A stretch of 64,000 bases of DNA from Warburgia ugandensis (lineage: Eukaryota; Streptophyta; Magnoliopsida; Canellales; Canellaceae), in the NCBI GenBank assembly GCA_035236585.1, contig CP141133.1:44037729-44101728 (forward strand). Direction: 5' to 3'. Below the pieces are notes generated by a model. It saw only the letters and a program-made list of their open reading frames with translations. It was not told where the DNA came from and made no database searches. This document shows, piece after piece, positions 1 to 10,148 of the stretch; position 1 is the first letter of the stretch, and each line of letters begins with the position of its first letter. The translations under genes and the position numbers were made by a program.

Positions 1-216
1 AAAATTAAGGAATTTTCATTTTAACTCAGAATTGAACGTACTTAATGTTGTTTTGATCAGTTTTCCAAGTACATCCATAATTTCTATGTTTTAATTCATA
101 ATATAATCTCTATAAAAAGAGAATTTTCAATAACCTAATATTTCAGCCCAGAATTTCTAAAAATTCAAACTTTATTAGTTTTCCTTAATAATTTACAAAA
201 ATTCGAGGTCATTACA
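1..216 (-). mobile_element. LTR fragment (5' edge of a minus-strand Tekay-like LTR, rest outside window)
   Basis: Read on the minus strand, this is the start of an LTR: it begins TGTAATGACC at 216 and continues with the AATATTAGGTTATT and AGAATTTT stretches seen at the starts of the LTRs ending at 5424, 36349 and 47321. It abuts a gag remnant with no polypurine tract between them. So either an LTR element inserted into gag, or a deletion joined gag to a downstream LTR. It resembles the LTR remnant at 2715-5424 more than the LTR at 745-2714. The other end and any TSD lie outside the window. Confidence 0.75.
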
Positions 217-566
217 CTGAAGGTCTTCTCTACTTCATAGATCCATTCTTCAGCTTTCTTGGCATCACTCTTGCCATTGTAACTGATAACCATCTTTTGA
301 AACCTTTCCACCATATTGTGTAACTTTTTAGGTGTTAATTGAGAGGTTTCCAACACTCCACTAGGTATAGGTGAAGAATTATCCTACACTAGAGTTGAAG
401 CATCTTGTCTAGTTATAGGAGCACTGGGTCCTACATCAGGTTGAGCCTAGGCCTGAATGCTTGGTGCTTCAACTGCAGTAGCTTGAGGCTGTATAAGTTG
501 AGGAAGAATATTCCTCAATACCCTAACCATCACCTCCTCTAGATTATTCCCAGATGATCCTTCCAT
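217..566 (-). pseudogene. gag N-terminal remnant of a Ty3/Gypsy element
   Basis: An ATG at 566 opens a minus-strand frame (MEGSSGNNLEEVMVRVLRNI) that runs to 217 with two in-frame TAG codons. Near the end it carries the motif FQKMVISYNGKSDAKKAEEW, matching the start of the plant retrotransposon gag domain (capsid, usual pattern F-x-G-x-x-D-P-x-x-A-E-x-W). The frame stops at KTFS, where an LTR begins at 216, so most of the capsid, the zinc knuckle and pol are missing here. The ATG lies about 165 bases downstream of the primer-binding site at 731-742, as expected for a 5' leader. Family membership is inferred from the motif; the two stops make it non-functional. Confidence 0.75.
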
Positions 567-730
567 AATATTGTCAGGTTCACTTCGAGTTGTTGCCTAG
601 TTGCCCTTTTTGGTGACATTTGCTCAAAACCCAAATTTCTATATAAGTATTCTACTTAACCCATTTCTAGTATATCCTGATTTGGATTATTCCTTTGGAC
701 ATATTGGGCCTGTGAGTGACTGGATGAATG

Positions 731-742
731 GCTTTGATACCA
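731..742 (-). other. Primer-binding site (tRNA-iMet type), minus strand
   Basis: The reverse complement reads TGGTATCAAAGC, one base from the usual plant initiator-Met primer site TGGTATCAGAGC. It is two bases inside the LTR end at 745, the same spacing as in the element at 18679. It places gag (217-566) and the LTR (745-2714) in one minus-strand element. Confidence 0.85.
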
Positions 743-744
743 AC

Positions 745-2714
745 TATGATGACCCAGGTTTTTATAACACATTTTATAATACATTTTTCAAAGGTAGGGC
801 CCTTAATGATGAAAAAAAAAATCGCAATCAATACAGTGGAAATCCTTTTCTTTAAAATTTGTTTATAACAAAACCCAACCCTCACATCAAGGTACACAAT
901 ACACATAGACATTTTGTATAAAATATTTTTTTATTGAATACTAGGAATCATCCACTAGTTCACTCTTGTATAACCCCTATATTATAATTACAACCATTTT
1001 TCAAATTACATAATCCAAATTTCAAACCACACCTTACATTAAAAACTCTCAATACAATACAACGCTCTCAAATAAAAATTACATGTCTTCAAGAGACATA
1101 CCCTGATTGATTATTCTCTTCAAGTGTTGTACCGTCTTGAACTCCTAATTCTCCTTCTGTTTTTTTGAGATATTATAAACATTCAAATATTTACAATATC
1201 TTAGCAAGCTATGCTTGGTAGGGGATCCAAAAATATACTACTTCACTAATATAAGAATACATCCCTCAGTCACTATTGCATCATGGTTATCTACTCATGA
1301 GTTATCTGAACATAAAGTATATACATTATTTATGTAGTAAAGGATAAATTTGTTAAAATAGTGAAAATTGCTCAAAACTTGTTCCTTCCCCTGGCTCCCA
1401 CTTAGGAGATCAATATTCAGCCAATTCTCATACAAGGATTTTCTTTCTGGGGACTCAAGTAGTGGCATCTCATCATGTCATGGCATTACACTATGCCTAT
1501 CATATGTGCATCATAATGAAAAATACTTCAGCACTACTATGCCACATTCTAAATTCGTACAGTGCACCTAGATAACTTCATGATAATCCACTAATACCAA
1601 TTGTGGAAATAACAAATCCATGTCCACATGGGGGGACGATGGCTGTCACAGTGGCGGCCTTCCCATGATTGCCCCACCTGACGTTTAGCCTCTCTTTGGG
1701 CATGGTATCCATCATATAAATTTTAGGAAGTAGGTGGCCAAACCCTCTTAACTTCCCTAGCATAGCATAACATACCTAGTCCTAGTACTATGTAAAACAA
1801 AATCACAAGCCACCATGCTTGTATGTAAAATACATTGTTCATATCAGACGATGTGTCTATTTAACTAAGGCTGCAATATTTTCAATGCCCTATTCTTAGG
1901 ATTTCCTTAGTCTAAACATCTTATTAATTTCACCTCATTTGATTAGATCATTTGATTGGATCAGTTGAATTAGATCATGGGAATGGCTCACTTAGTTGGA
2001 TCATGTGGTTGGATCATTATCATGCTAAGGTACCAAATATACTTATATCATGAAGGTCTATAATTCTAGACAAAAGATCATGTATGTATACACATGAATC
2101 CTTAAAACATTTTTGGAAATTTTTTTCTAAGGTATTTATAGGCATTTTGAGAGTTTTTCATGATTATATGTAATTATCATGTTTCATTTCTTTTCATTAT
2201 TCAACGTTCATTGGATTTCGACTACCACCTCCTTCTCCACTAGCAGGTGGTAGTAGTTTAACTCATGATTACACATTTTTTTGGCCATTGGATTCCTTTT
2301 TGGGTCGTTTGTGGGCCCCGAGGGTGTGAAATGACCATTTTGCCCTTTTAATTCCAGAAATGGAGTAAAATATTTTTTATTCCCATGAACTCATATTTGA
2401 GCATACTTATTGGCATTGGATTTGTATTTTTGAGTACATTCTAAATTTTTATGTCTTAAGTCTCGGTTATGGGTAAAATTACCATTTTACCCTTTTTATT
2501 CTTAAAAATGTAGAAAAATAAGGATTTTTCATTCGAATTTAGAATTTATTGTGCTTAAAGTCATTCTAAAGGGTTTGTTGAGTATGTTTTCAATTATACA
2601 TGTCATATGCATTGATTGTACTTCTATGAGAAGTGAATTTTTAATAAACCTAATATTCCAGCCTGATCTTTTCTTGAAATTCTCAATTTCATTACAAAAG
2701 TTAGGGGTATTCCA
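745..2714 (-). mobile_element. 5' LTR (1.97 kb) of the minus-strand Gypsy element, inserted in an older LTR
   Basis: On the minus strand the LTR starts TGGAATACCCC at 2714 and ends ...GGGTCATCATA at 745 (usual CA changed to TA). A TATA box (TATAAATA) lies at 2133-2140, about 575 bases from the LTR start. Two conserved hairpins are present (2221-2254 and 1166-1203). Compared with the 4.5-4.9 kb relatives, the middle is missing: sequence jumps near 2104 from the 3' part straight to the 5' part. To the right, an older LTR begins exactly at 2715 in mid-LTR, so this copy appears to have inserted into it. The candidate TSD copy is 2715-2719 (TTCAA); its partner would be outside the window. Confidence 0.65.
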
Positions 2715-5424
2715 TTCAATATTCACTAAAGTGGCCTTAGCTCAACTTTTGATAAGGTTCCTATGAGCATGTTAACACTAAGTACTCTTTCTAATTGATT
2801 TTAATTAAGTCCACGAACATTTAAAATGTTATTCATGGGGTTTATTATTTTCCTAGTTTGGGCCAAGGATTTGATAATCCTTATATTGTCGTACTAACTG
2901 TAGCCCTTACTAGTTAAGTCCAAGTCAAATAATTCACTCTTATTTGTGTCATGAAAGTCTACTTTCTCATTAGATTCCATTTTTGGTGTTTTATACTCTT
3001 TATCTCATAACTACTTTAATAAGAAAATCTACAAATAAAATTTAACCATAAATGAATTATAACTTTAAAGCATAAAACTACATAATTGATCAACCTAATG
3101 ATAATGGTACAAGGTACTTAAGATTACAATAGCATGATTTCTAACAATTTACTTTATCTAATAAACTCAAATTAAACTATCATGGACCTAAGGTGCCATC
3201 TCATACCGTAGTCTAATCTAACATGAAATTCTAGCATGGTCCTTAGTTACAATTGTATGAAATCATACCAACATGATCCTAAGTTACAATTCATCATTCA
3301 TGAATAATTTTATGGACATTTGAAATGAAGTTATACTAAAATAATCTATCATGGATCGTATATTCATGAAATAAATCAAATGAAATCAATGCATAACTCA
3401 AGCTAATCCATTTCTCATTATTAAAACTTTTACTTATGATCCAACCATTAGATCTTAGGTCTTTTCCTTTTTAATCAAGAGTTTTAATTAATTTTAGGGC
3501 TTTTACTCCATTATGGTCCAAGATCATATCCCTTTGTTTTTGGTCATATTTAATCCATGATCTCAATTGATTTCATCATAATATCATTCATTCAATCCAT
3601 CCCCAAGGGTCTAATCATATTTGATCTTATTGATCAAGTAGGTCCCTTTGTATTTTTAGGTTTTTTCTATCATAAAGGTCACATCCCTCAATTTATCTTA
3701 TATCCATCCAAATAATTCATGGCTATCACTTTATTTCAACATTATATCATTTGTAAATCAAATCCCTAATATCTGATCATCTCAGATCTCGAAGATCATG
3801 AAAATTAGAAGCTTAATTCTTAAATATAGAAAGTTTCATGAAGTATTTTCTAAATGTTATGATTTTAGAAGAAAATAGAAGTTATAAGCTTTCCATATCT
3901 TCTTTCATATCTCAATTTGGAGTTCAGATGACTCCACAATTGAATTGTGAAGTTCATAGTCGATCCTAGGGTCCAGATTTGATTTGGGCCCAGTAGAATG
4001 GATTGCCCAGATAGATTGGGCTAGTAGGCCAGTTGAGCAGAAGGGTTAGCACACTCCTATCACTTGGACGACACTATCCGCCTGAGAGCGACGCTGTCGC
4101 ACAGTTGTCCTGTTGAGACGACATTGCCCGCGGCGCTCTCGCGTGGAGACGTTGCCACAGGGTGCATCTCCGTATGACATTTCGTTGTATGTCCCACCAT
4201 CTCACTTTGTTTTGGGAGATTGGATAGTCCATTTTGTATCGTCCAATCAATCCCTTTACAAATAAGGGCCCAAAACTTAATAAAAATTCTTGAAATTTCT
4301 ACCCTACGGGTTTGGAACACTTCTGGATCGATTGGACGACCCAGATTTTCTATCTGAGCCCTCCATCATTTCAAATTGAAGGGTTCTAGTCCTTACTTTA
4401 TTTTTATAAATTTTAACCTAAAACTAATTACAAGAAAATAAAAATTACATAAAACAACATGAAATAAGTTTAAGAAGTGGTTCCACCTACATGATTGGAG
4501 AAAAAATATAGTTTTGAAGCCCAATTTAAATAAATACCCTTTGATGATAAGATAGCTTGATAGTCCATTGTTTTGTGATTTTTTGTTGATTGCATTGTTG
4601 GATCTTGAAATTGATTTGGGGATTTTGTAGATAAGGTAGTCTAGGATTGTATGGATGATGGGATTTGTGAGATTCAACTTGGAATAAAGTGCTTAATTGA
4701 ATTTAGGTCACTTGTTCCAATTAGAGAGAGGAGAGAGAAAGTGTAAGAAGGGAGATTTTTGGGAGCTTTGGAATTTGGGAATGAATCTTGACTTGGTTTT
4801 TTACACTAAGCAAGATGATTTTGTGGCAATTTTAATGAAAATTTTTGGAGGGGTATTTATAGGTGTTTTGCATTTTCCATAATTACTTGTAATAAATATG
4901 TTTTAATTCTTTTAAATATTAAATTAACATTGGATCCTCTACTACCACCTCCTTCTCCACTAGAAACTGGTAGTGGTTTGACCACTCATTACATGTTTTC
5001 TGGATGTTGGATTCGTTTGTGGGCCCCACGAGGTGTGAAAGGATCATTTTGCCCTTTTGTGGAGAAAAATCTATTTTATTCTCCCGAATTGAGAATTGAG
5101 CATACTTAGTGGCGTTGGAATAGTATTTTTGAGTAAATTCTAAATATTGATGCCTTAGAGCTCAGTTATGGGTAAAATTACCATTTTACCCTTTTATTCA
5201 TAAAAATGAAGAAAATTAGGGATTTTCATTTTAACTCAGAATTGAGCACCCTTAGTGTCATTTCGATTGGTTTTTCTAGTATATTCATAACTTCTATATT
5301 TTAAATCATGTTTTAATCTCTATAAAAAGAGAATTTCCAATAACCTAATATTCCAGCCTAGAATTTCTAAAAACTCAAACTTTATTGATTTTCTCAATCA
5401 ATTTACAAAATTGGAGTTATTACA
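2715..5424 (-). mobile_element. Older Tekay-like LTR, 5' portion only, interrupted by the LTR at 745-2714
   Basis: It starts in the minus orientation at 5424 (TGTAATAACTCC) with a TATA box at 4854-4861 (563 bases in). It includes the part matching 33945-36349 of the solo LTR and stops at 2715 in the middle of the conserved 'AGGTTGAGCTA...CTCTAGTGG' module. The missing 3' half would lie beyond the younger insertion, off the left side. A moderately GC-rich block near 4050-4160 corresponds to the block at 48581-48790 in a relative. No coding content. Confidence 0.65.
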
Positions 5425-6325
5425 AGGTTAAAGAGAAGAGAAAAGTTTGGTTGTAAAGTAGTGCACATTGGGTTGAAGGGAAATGCATGAGTCCTTATTG
5501 AGTGACACAAGAAGAATAGTGTAAAGAGACTTGTTTAGGGACTTATCCCTACATGTAGAGCACCTTCTCAAAACATCAATCAAATAGTATCCCCAGGTCT
5601 TATAGCCAGTTGTAAAGTGCTTGTGTAAACATTAATAAAAACATCATATGGGTAGTTAGGTGGCTTGTAAAACCATTCATGAAAACATAGAATTCTCGAT
5701 CACTTATGTGTAGGATGAAAATTTTTCATTCATAATCCATGTGGTTTCCATAAGTATCTCAAAACATGCCTTTAACATAGTGATCAGTTCCTTCTTTTCT
5801 TATTCCATGTTTCTTCACATGTAGCTTAACAATTTTTCTTCGTGTTAGTCTTACTAATACTAGTGTTATGAAGTGGCATAGGTCTCATATGTTATCCACC
5901 ATTTTCTTAAGTTAGGACTTAGTGTAAAGTCCTTTCTACCCTATCTACTTAGTTTAGATTCTTAGTACTAATAGTATGACAATAGTGGTCACTTATGGTT
6001 TTTTCTAAGTTTCATCCTAAGTAAGTGAAGATTCTAGATTTCTACCTCTTTATTTGATTATTCATGTAACGGTTTACCTTATTTTCATTCATTATACCAA
6101 ACATAGCTAGGTGTATTCCTTTCACTACATTCTCTTGAACTACTTTCAATGTTCTAAGAGATCCTCACGAATTTCACATTTTTCAATTTCATGTGGTGTA
6201 GCTTTAATATTACTCACAAGATCCTGAATCAAACTAGTAAGATGTGTGCAAGTGAGGTCAATCCTTGGAGAAATCTCACAAATTTGTATGCAATTAGATC
6301 TTATTTAGGTGATTGATCCTCGCCA
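5425..6325 (-). mobile_element. Probable internal stub of a Tat/Athila-like Gypsy element
   Basis: This lies between the LTR ending at 5424 and a Tat-like LTR to the right. On the minus strand it begins near 6320 with CTTTTGGCGAGGATCAATC, resembling the Tat/Athila leader (TTTTTGGCGCCGTTGCCGG). I see no recognisable protein frame in it. The call depends on the adjacent LTR and is an inference. Confidence 0.35.
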
Positions 6326-8243
6326 AAAGAGACTAGAAGTTCAACAAATCTAGGAATTTGAACAGCATAGAATTGGAAACATGCATAAATTAAAACTTAA
6401 AGAAAAATACAAAGGAAACTGACATGCAATCAAGAAGGGAACTTATGTAAAACTAAAACATGAATAACTAGAACCTAAAGATGAATGAACTCTCCTAAAC
6501 TAGAGCTGCTAATCTAAAGATGTGACTAGTCAATGAACAACATCTAAACTGCACATGTAAAGAATATTCAAATAACTAAATAAAATTTCATATGGAACAA
6601 TGGTTCGCACAAACTAAACCTTTTTATTGCATGTAACACTTTACAATAATGGTGTGCATGACACAAAGAAGAGTGTGCATGCCACCTAAACAAGTTTGAT
6701 TAGATGTAAACCATTACATGGAAGGTGCGCAACATTCAATAGGAGCAATCCAATTGTAAATCTTCAATGGAATGCATAGGAATCAATGGAGAATCAAAGA
6801 ATGAAATCAAGTTGGTAATCAAAATTAAAAGAGAAACAAGGAAGAAAGAGGCAAGAAAGTAAAGGCAAACAATCAAGGAATATAAAGAACCACTAATCTT
6901 GATCCAAGGGCTACTCTCTCTTGCTTGTCACTACAAGAGATTGATATCCTTTGATCATGGAAACTATAGCACAAAACTAGAAGCAAAGCATAAAAAAAAC
7001 AACCAAGAAAAGAGGTGCATGAAATAAGAAAGCAAAACTGCCAAAAGGAAAGAGAATTAAATGGACAAAAAAGATGAAAAAGAGTGTAGAAAACCTAAGG
7101 AGGAATGTATGGTGAAGAACCCAAAGATGGTTGATGCATTGATGTGCAAGAAGGAAGAGGTCTTGGTGAGATTCAATGGATGATGGCATGAAGAACCATG
7201 GAGGTGTGGAGGACTATGGCTGGACGTGGAGAACCAGCCCATGGAGGGGGCATGGTTCACTTCTCCCTTTCCATGGCAGAGAGAGAGGAATTTCCCTTGC
7301 TAATTGCAATCCCAAGGGAGAAGGAAAGAGGGGATAAGAATGGGGAAGGATGAGATAAGATAAGGATAGGGATGGAAGATTAGGAAGGTGGGGAAGCAGG
7401 ACTCTAGGAAGGTGCAATTAGAAGGGGGTGATCCAAGGAAATTGTGTGGAAGCTCTTTCCTTAGTGTACCAAAATGGAAGGTGATAGACAAGGGGAAAAA
7501 GGATGCGAGAAAGAGGGAAAGTTGGATGAAAGAGAGGGAGAGAGAAAAAGAAAGTCTAAGGGTAAGGTCTCTTCTACTATTGGTCCACCTTGCATGTATA
7601 TCTTCTTTGTTAATAGAGTCCAAGTTGTCTTCTATTTTTCCTCTTCAATATGATGTTTTCATCAAGTTGGAGAATCATGTTTTCTTCCTCAAAGAATGTG
7701 GACCCATGTTGACATGGCTTAAAAGGCTTCCATGGCTTACTTTGATGTTTTCTAGCTTAGCAACTTCATGGCTCACATGGCTTAACTTCTTCTTGACCTT
7801 GGAAAGCATGTCTCCAATTATCATGCAAAGCTGGTGGAATTGCATGGGACCATTTCTAGTCACCTTGAACTCTTCCAATTGTCTCTAAAATTCATCCGCT
7901 GGCCCTAGAATAATCTTGACCCTTGCTTGATCTTTGGAGTGATGGGGGATAGGTCTTTGCTCTTTAGGTTGATCTGGACCCTTGATTCTCATCTAAAATT
8001 ATCTCGGCCATTGGATCATCCTATCAATTCCTACGAAAGATTAAAACCCTAAAGCGTATTTTGAAAAATCACATGTTTACTTTGGATTAGCACCTGAGGC
8101 TTAAAAATATAAAACTTTTAAATGATTAGTGCATAAATGCATGTGTCATGAATTTTAGAAAAATCGTAGAATAATGTCCTATAATTTATGACACATGGAC
8201 CATAATTGGGTACTTTTTATATAAAATTGAACACTTTTCATCA
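6326..8243 (-). mobile_element. Tat/Athila-like LTR (about 1.9 kb), minus strand
   Basis: Minus-strand start at 8243: TGATGAAAAGTG, followed by TTTTATATAAAAA, CCCAATTA and TATAATTTATGACACAT-like sequence. This lines up with the start of the Tat-like 3' LTR at 58975 (TGATGAGCATC...TTATATAAAAATCATCCAATTA). The segment at about 6880-6990 matches the TTGTAGTGACAGCCAAGAGAG segment at about 53170 and 60805. A CT-rich patch (7520-7560 here) is also shared. The left end near 6326 is approximate, set by the PBS-like leader. The open frames inside (for example 7388-7888) have no recognisable domain and occur in LTR sequence. Confidence 0.6.
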
Positions 8244-9034
8244 TGTATGACATTTGAGTAGATTGTTTTATCCTTAGGTCAACTTAGTACTATTCAACCT
8301 CATGTTTCAACTAGAAGCACAACAATTATGTGCTTGTGTAGCCTTGTTACAAGCTACCACATTGTTTTCAACAATTAATGACTAGTTTGTACCAGACTTG
8401 ATATTCCATTTTGATTTGTAAGATTTCATAAGAAAATCATGTCTTAGACATATGATAATTTAAGGAAACTAAGTAACAACAAGAATTACTTCAAGAAATA
8501 TGCTCAAAGACATAGTTCGAGCTATCATTCCTCAAACAGCCCCTTGCTGTCCAACAAAGAACACATTCACTTCCTTAGCATACATGTTTGTCTTAAGGAA
8601 ACTAGGAAATTTCTAGTAAGCAATAGTAGGTGTTACTAGTTGTAACAATAGTAGGTACAATTTCAAGCATTTAGAACATAGAACCAGTAGCTTAAGCTCA
8701 TCCAATAGCAGTACATCATAAAGGTACCTGTACTGATCCAGTAGGTCCTACATAGTTTGTTGCTATTAATAGTAAGTCCAAAGCACTACCCAATCCTAAA
8801 GGTAAACATCTAATTCCTTAGAATTTTGCTAGTATTACTAAACATTGAAAATGGAGTAGCGACATTCATATTAGATAGGCTTTACCTTGATTCATTAACT
8901 AGTTTTCAAAAACACATACATGCTGGTCCAATAGGGGCATGTTATCAAATCTAGCTTACTATGCTCTCCTTTACATGCTAAACTAGGAGACTACTAATCA
9001 ATTTTCTCATGGTTACTTATGAAATTGATAGTAA
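8244..9034. other. Unassigned host DNA left of the LINE
   Basis: No long frame, LTR end or recognisable motif was seen. This was probably contiguous with 29702-30717 before the LINE inserted at 9035-9051. It could be intron or intergenic sequence. Confidence 0.4.
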
Positions 9035-9051
9035 GATATGATACAGGTTGA
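9035..9051 (+). repeat. Target-site duplication of the RTE LINE (left copy)
   Basis: GATATGATACAGGTTGA here is repeated as GATATGATTCAGGTTGA at 29685-29701 (16 of 17 bases). The right copy follows directly after the LINE's 3' microsatellite tail. Confidence 0.85.
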
Positions 9052-9117
9052 ACTCCACCAATGCCGCTCCCAAGCCTAGATGAAAAAGGAGGAGGATCTT
9101 ACATCAAGTGCTAGCCA

Positions 9118-9240
9118 GCAAGGGAGAAGTTGAAGATGATTTTGTTATTTCTTTCTTACTGATGAATATGCATTTGTATATTAGTTTGTGAGGAAGAAAT
9201 GAAAATCATCTTTAGCTTCTTAAAATATAGCAACCCTTGC
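9118..9240 (+). repeat. Foldback unit 1 in the LINE 5' UTR
   Basis: The 5' arm at 9126-9155 (GAAGTTGAAGATGATTTTG...) pairs with the 3' arm at 9192-9219 (...AAAATCATCTTTAGCTTC). An outer GCAAGGG (9118-9124) pairs with CCCTTGC (9234-9240). The loop is about 36 bases and AT-rich. A transcript would form a long, nearly perfect hairpin. Confidence 0.8.
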
Positions 9241-9256
9241 GTTAGGTAGCCAGCCA

Positions 9257-9381
9257 GCAAGGGTGAAGCTAAAGATGATCTTGTTATTTCTTTTCTGCTT
9301 GCAAATGAATATGCATTTATATATTAGTTTGTAAGGAAGAAATGAAAATCATCTTCAGCTTTTTAAAACTATGGCAACCCT
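9257..9381 (+). repeat. Foldback unit 2 in the LINE 5' UTR (tandem copy, period 139)
   Basis: This copy has arms at 9265-9294 (GAAGCTAAAGATGATCTTG...) and 9335-9361 (...GAAAATCATCTTCAGCTT). It is a tandem duplicate of the unit at 9118-9240, 139 bases downstream, preceded by the same AGCCAGCAAGGG boundary. The arms differ between units, yet both remain self-complementary. Confidence 0.8.
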
Positions 9382-9434
9382 AACATGACATGAATCGAAA
9401 ACTGACATTCCCTCAAGCTCGGGCATTCCCTATT

Positions 9435-9564
9435 AGCGACACACTGCATTGAATCCTGGGTGTGGTGAAAAATAGGCAAGGGTTGCTAGGGTATTCTCCC
9501 AGAAGTGACTAGCTACATTGGATCCTGGGTGTAGTGAAAAATGGGCAAGGGCTGTTAGAGCATC
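9435..9564 (+). repeat. 69-bp tandem repeats of the LINE 5' UTR (two copies here, a third at 14503-14571)
   Basis: Copies begin with AGCGACAC / AGTGACTA / AGCGACAC at 9435, 9504 and 14503. Each runs through CTGCAT..CCTGGGTG..GTGAAAA.TGGGCAAGGG. Removing the solo LTR and one TSD restores a 69-base spacing between copies two and three, which confirms the insertion point. Confidence 0.8.
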
Positions 9565-10027
9565 TATAACACCCCTAACTTTTTGTAATTAAATAAATAG
9601 TGAAATTAAGAATTTGAAAGAAAATTAGGCTAGAATATTAGGGTTATGTAGAATGCACTTCTCATATAAGTATAATCAAAAGATAAGACATGTATAATTG
9701 AAATCAAACTTAGTGAATCCTTCAGAATGACTGTAAGCACGACTCATTTTGAATCTAGATAAAAAAAGTCTTATTTTTCTCCATTTTTATAATCAAAAAG
9801 TAAAATGGTAATTTTATAAAAAAATCCAAGGCCTAAGACATAAAAATTTAGATTGTACTAAAAAATATGAATCCAATGCCACTAAGTACGCTCAATTCTG
9901 AGATCATGGAAATAAACCCTAATTTTTATACATAAATGGCAAAATGGTCTTTTTACACCATGTGGGGCCCACAAGGGACCCACAGAGGAATCCAATGACA
10001 AGAAAATGTGCAATTATGGGTCAAACT

Positions 10028-10061
10028 ACTACCACCTACTCGTGGAGAAGGAGGTGGTAGT
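10028..10061 (+). repeat. Conserved 10-bp-arm hairpin upstream of the LTR TATA box
   Basis: ACTACCACCT (10028-10037) faces AGGTGGTAGT (10052-10061), perfect over ten bases with a 14-base loop. The same hairpin, minus orientation, is perfect at 2221-2254 and decayed at 4941-4975. It lies 80-115 bases upstream of the TATA box, so in U3. Confidence 0.75.
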
Positions 10062-10140
10062 GGGAATCTGATGAACATTGAATAATAAAAAGAAATAAAC
10101 ATTCTAATTACACTTAATGATGAAAAACACTCAAATTCCC

Positions 10141-10148
10141 TATAAATA
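10141..10148 (+). promoter_or_regulatory. TATA box of the solo LTR (U3 promoter)
   Basis: TATAAATA followed by CCCCTAAG. Equivalent boxes occur 563-613 bases from the LTR start in four other LTRs: 47925-47932 (+), 35729-35736 (-), 4854-4861 (-) and 2133-2140 (-). The conserved distance supports a real promoter and puts the transcript start only about 0.6 kb into a 4-5 kb LTR. Confidence 0.7.

Noticed and set aside
745..5424. A single 4.7-kb LTR spanning the whole stretch
   Set aside because: The length fits relatives, but 2105-2714 repeats the LTR start found at 4820-5424 and includes a second TATA box at the right distance. Mid-LTR homology restarts exactly at 2715. Two nested LTRs explain this better.
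7388..7888. 166-codon plus-strand frame
   Set aside because: It lies in a minus-strand Tat-like LTR in a purine-rich, low-complexity stretch, with overlapping frames on the other strand and no domain.
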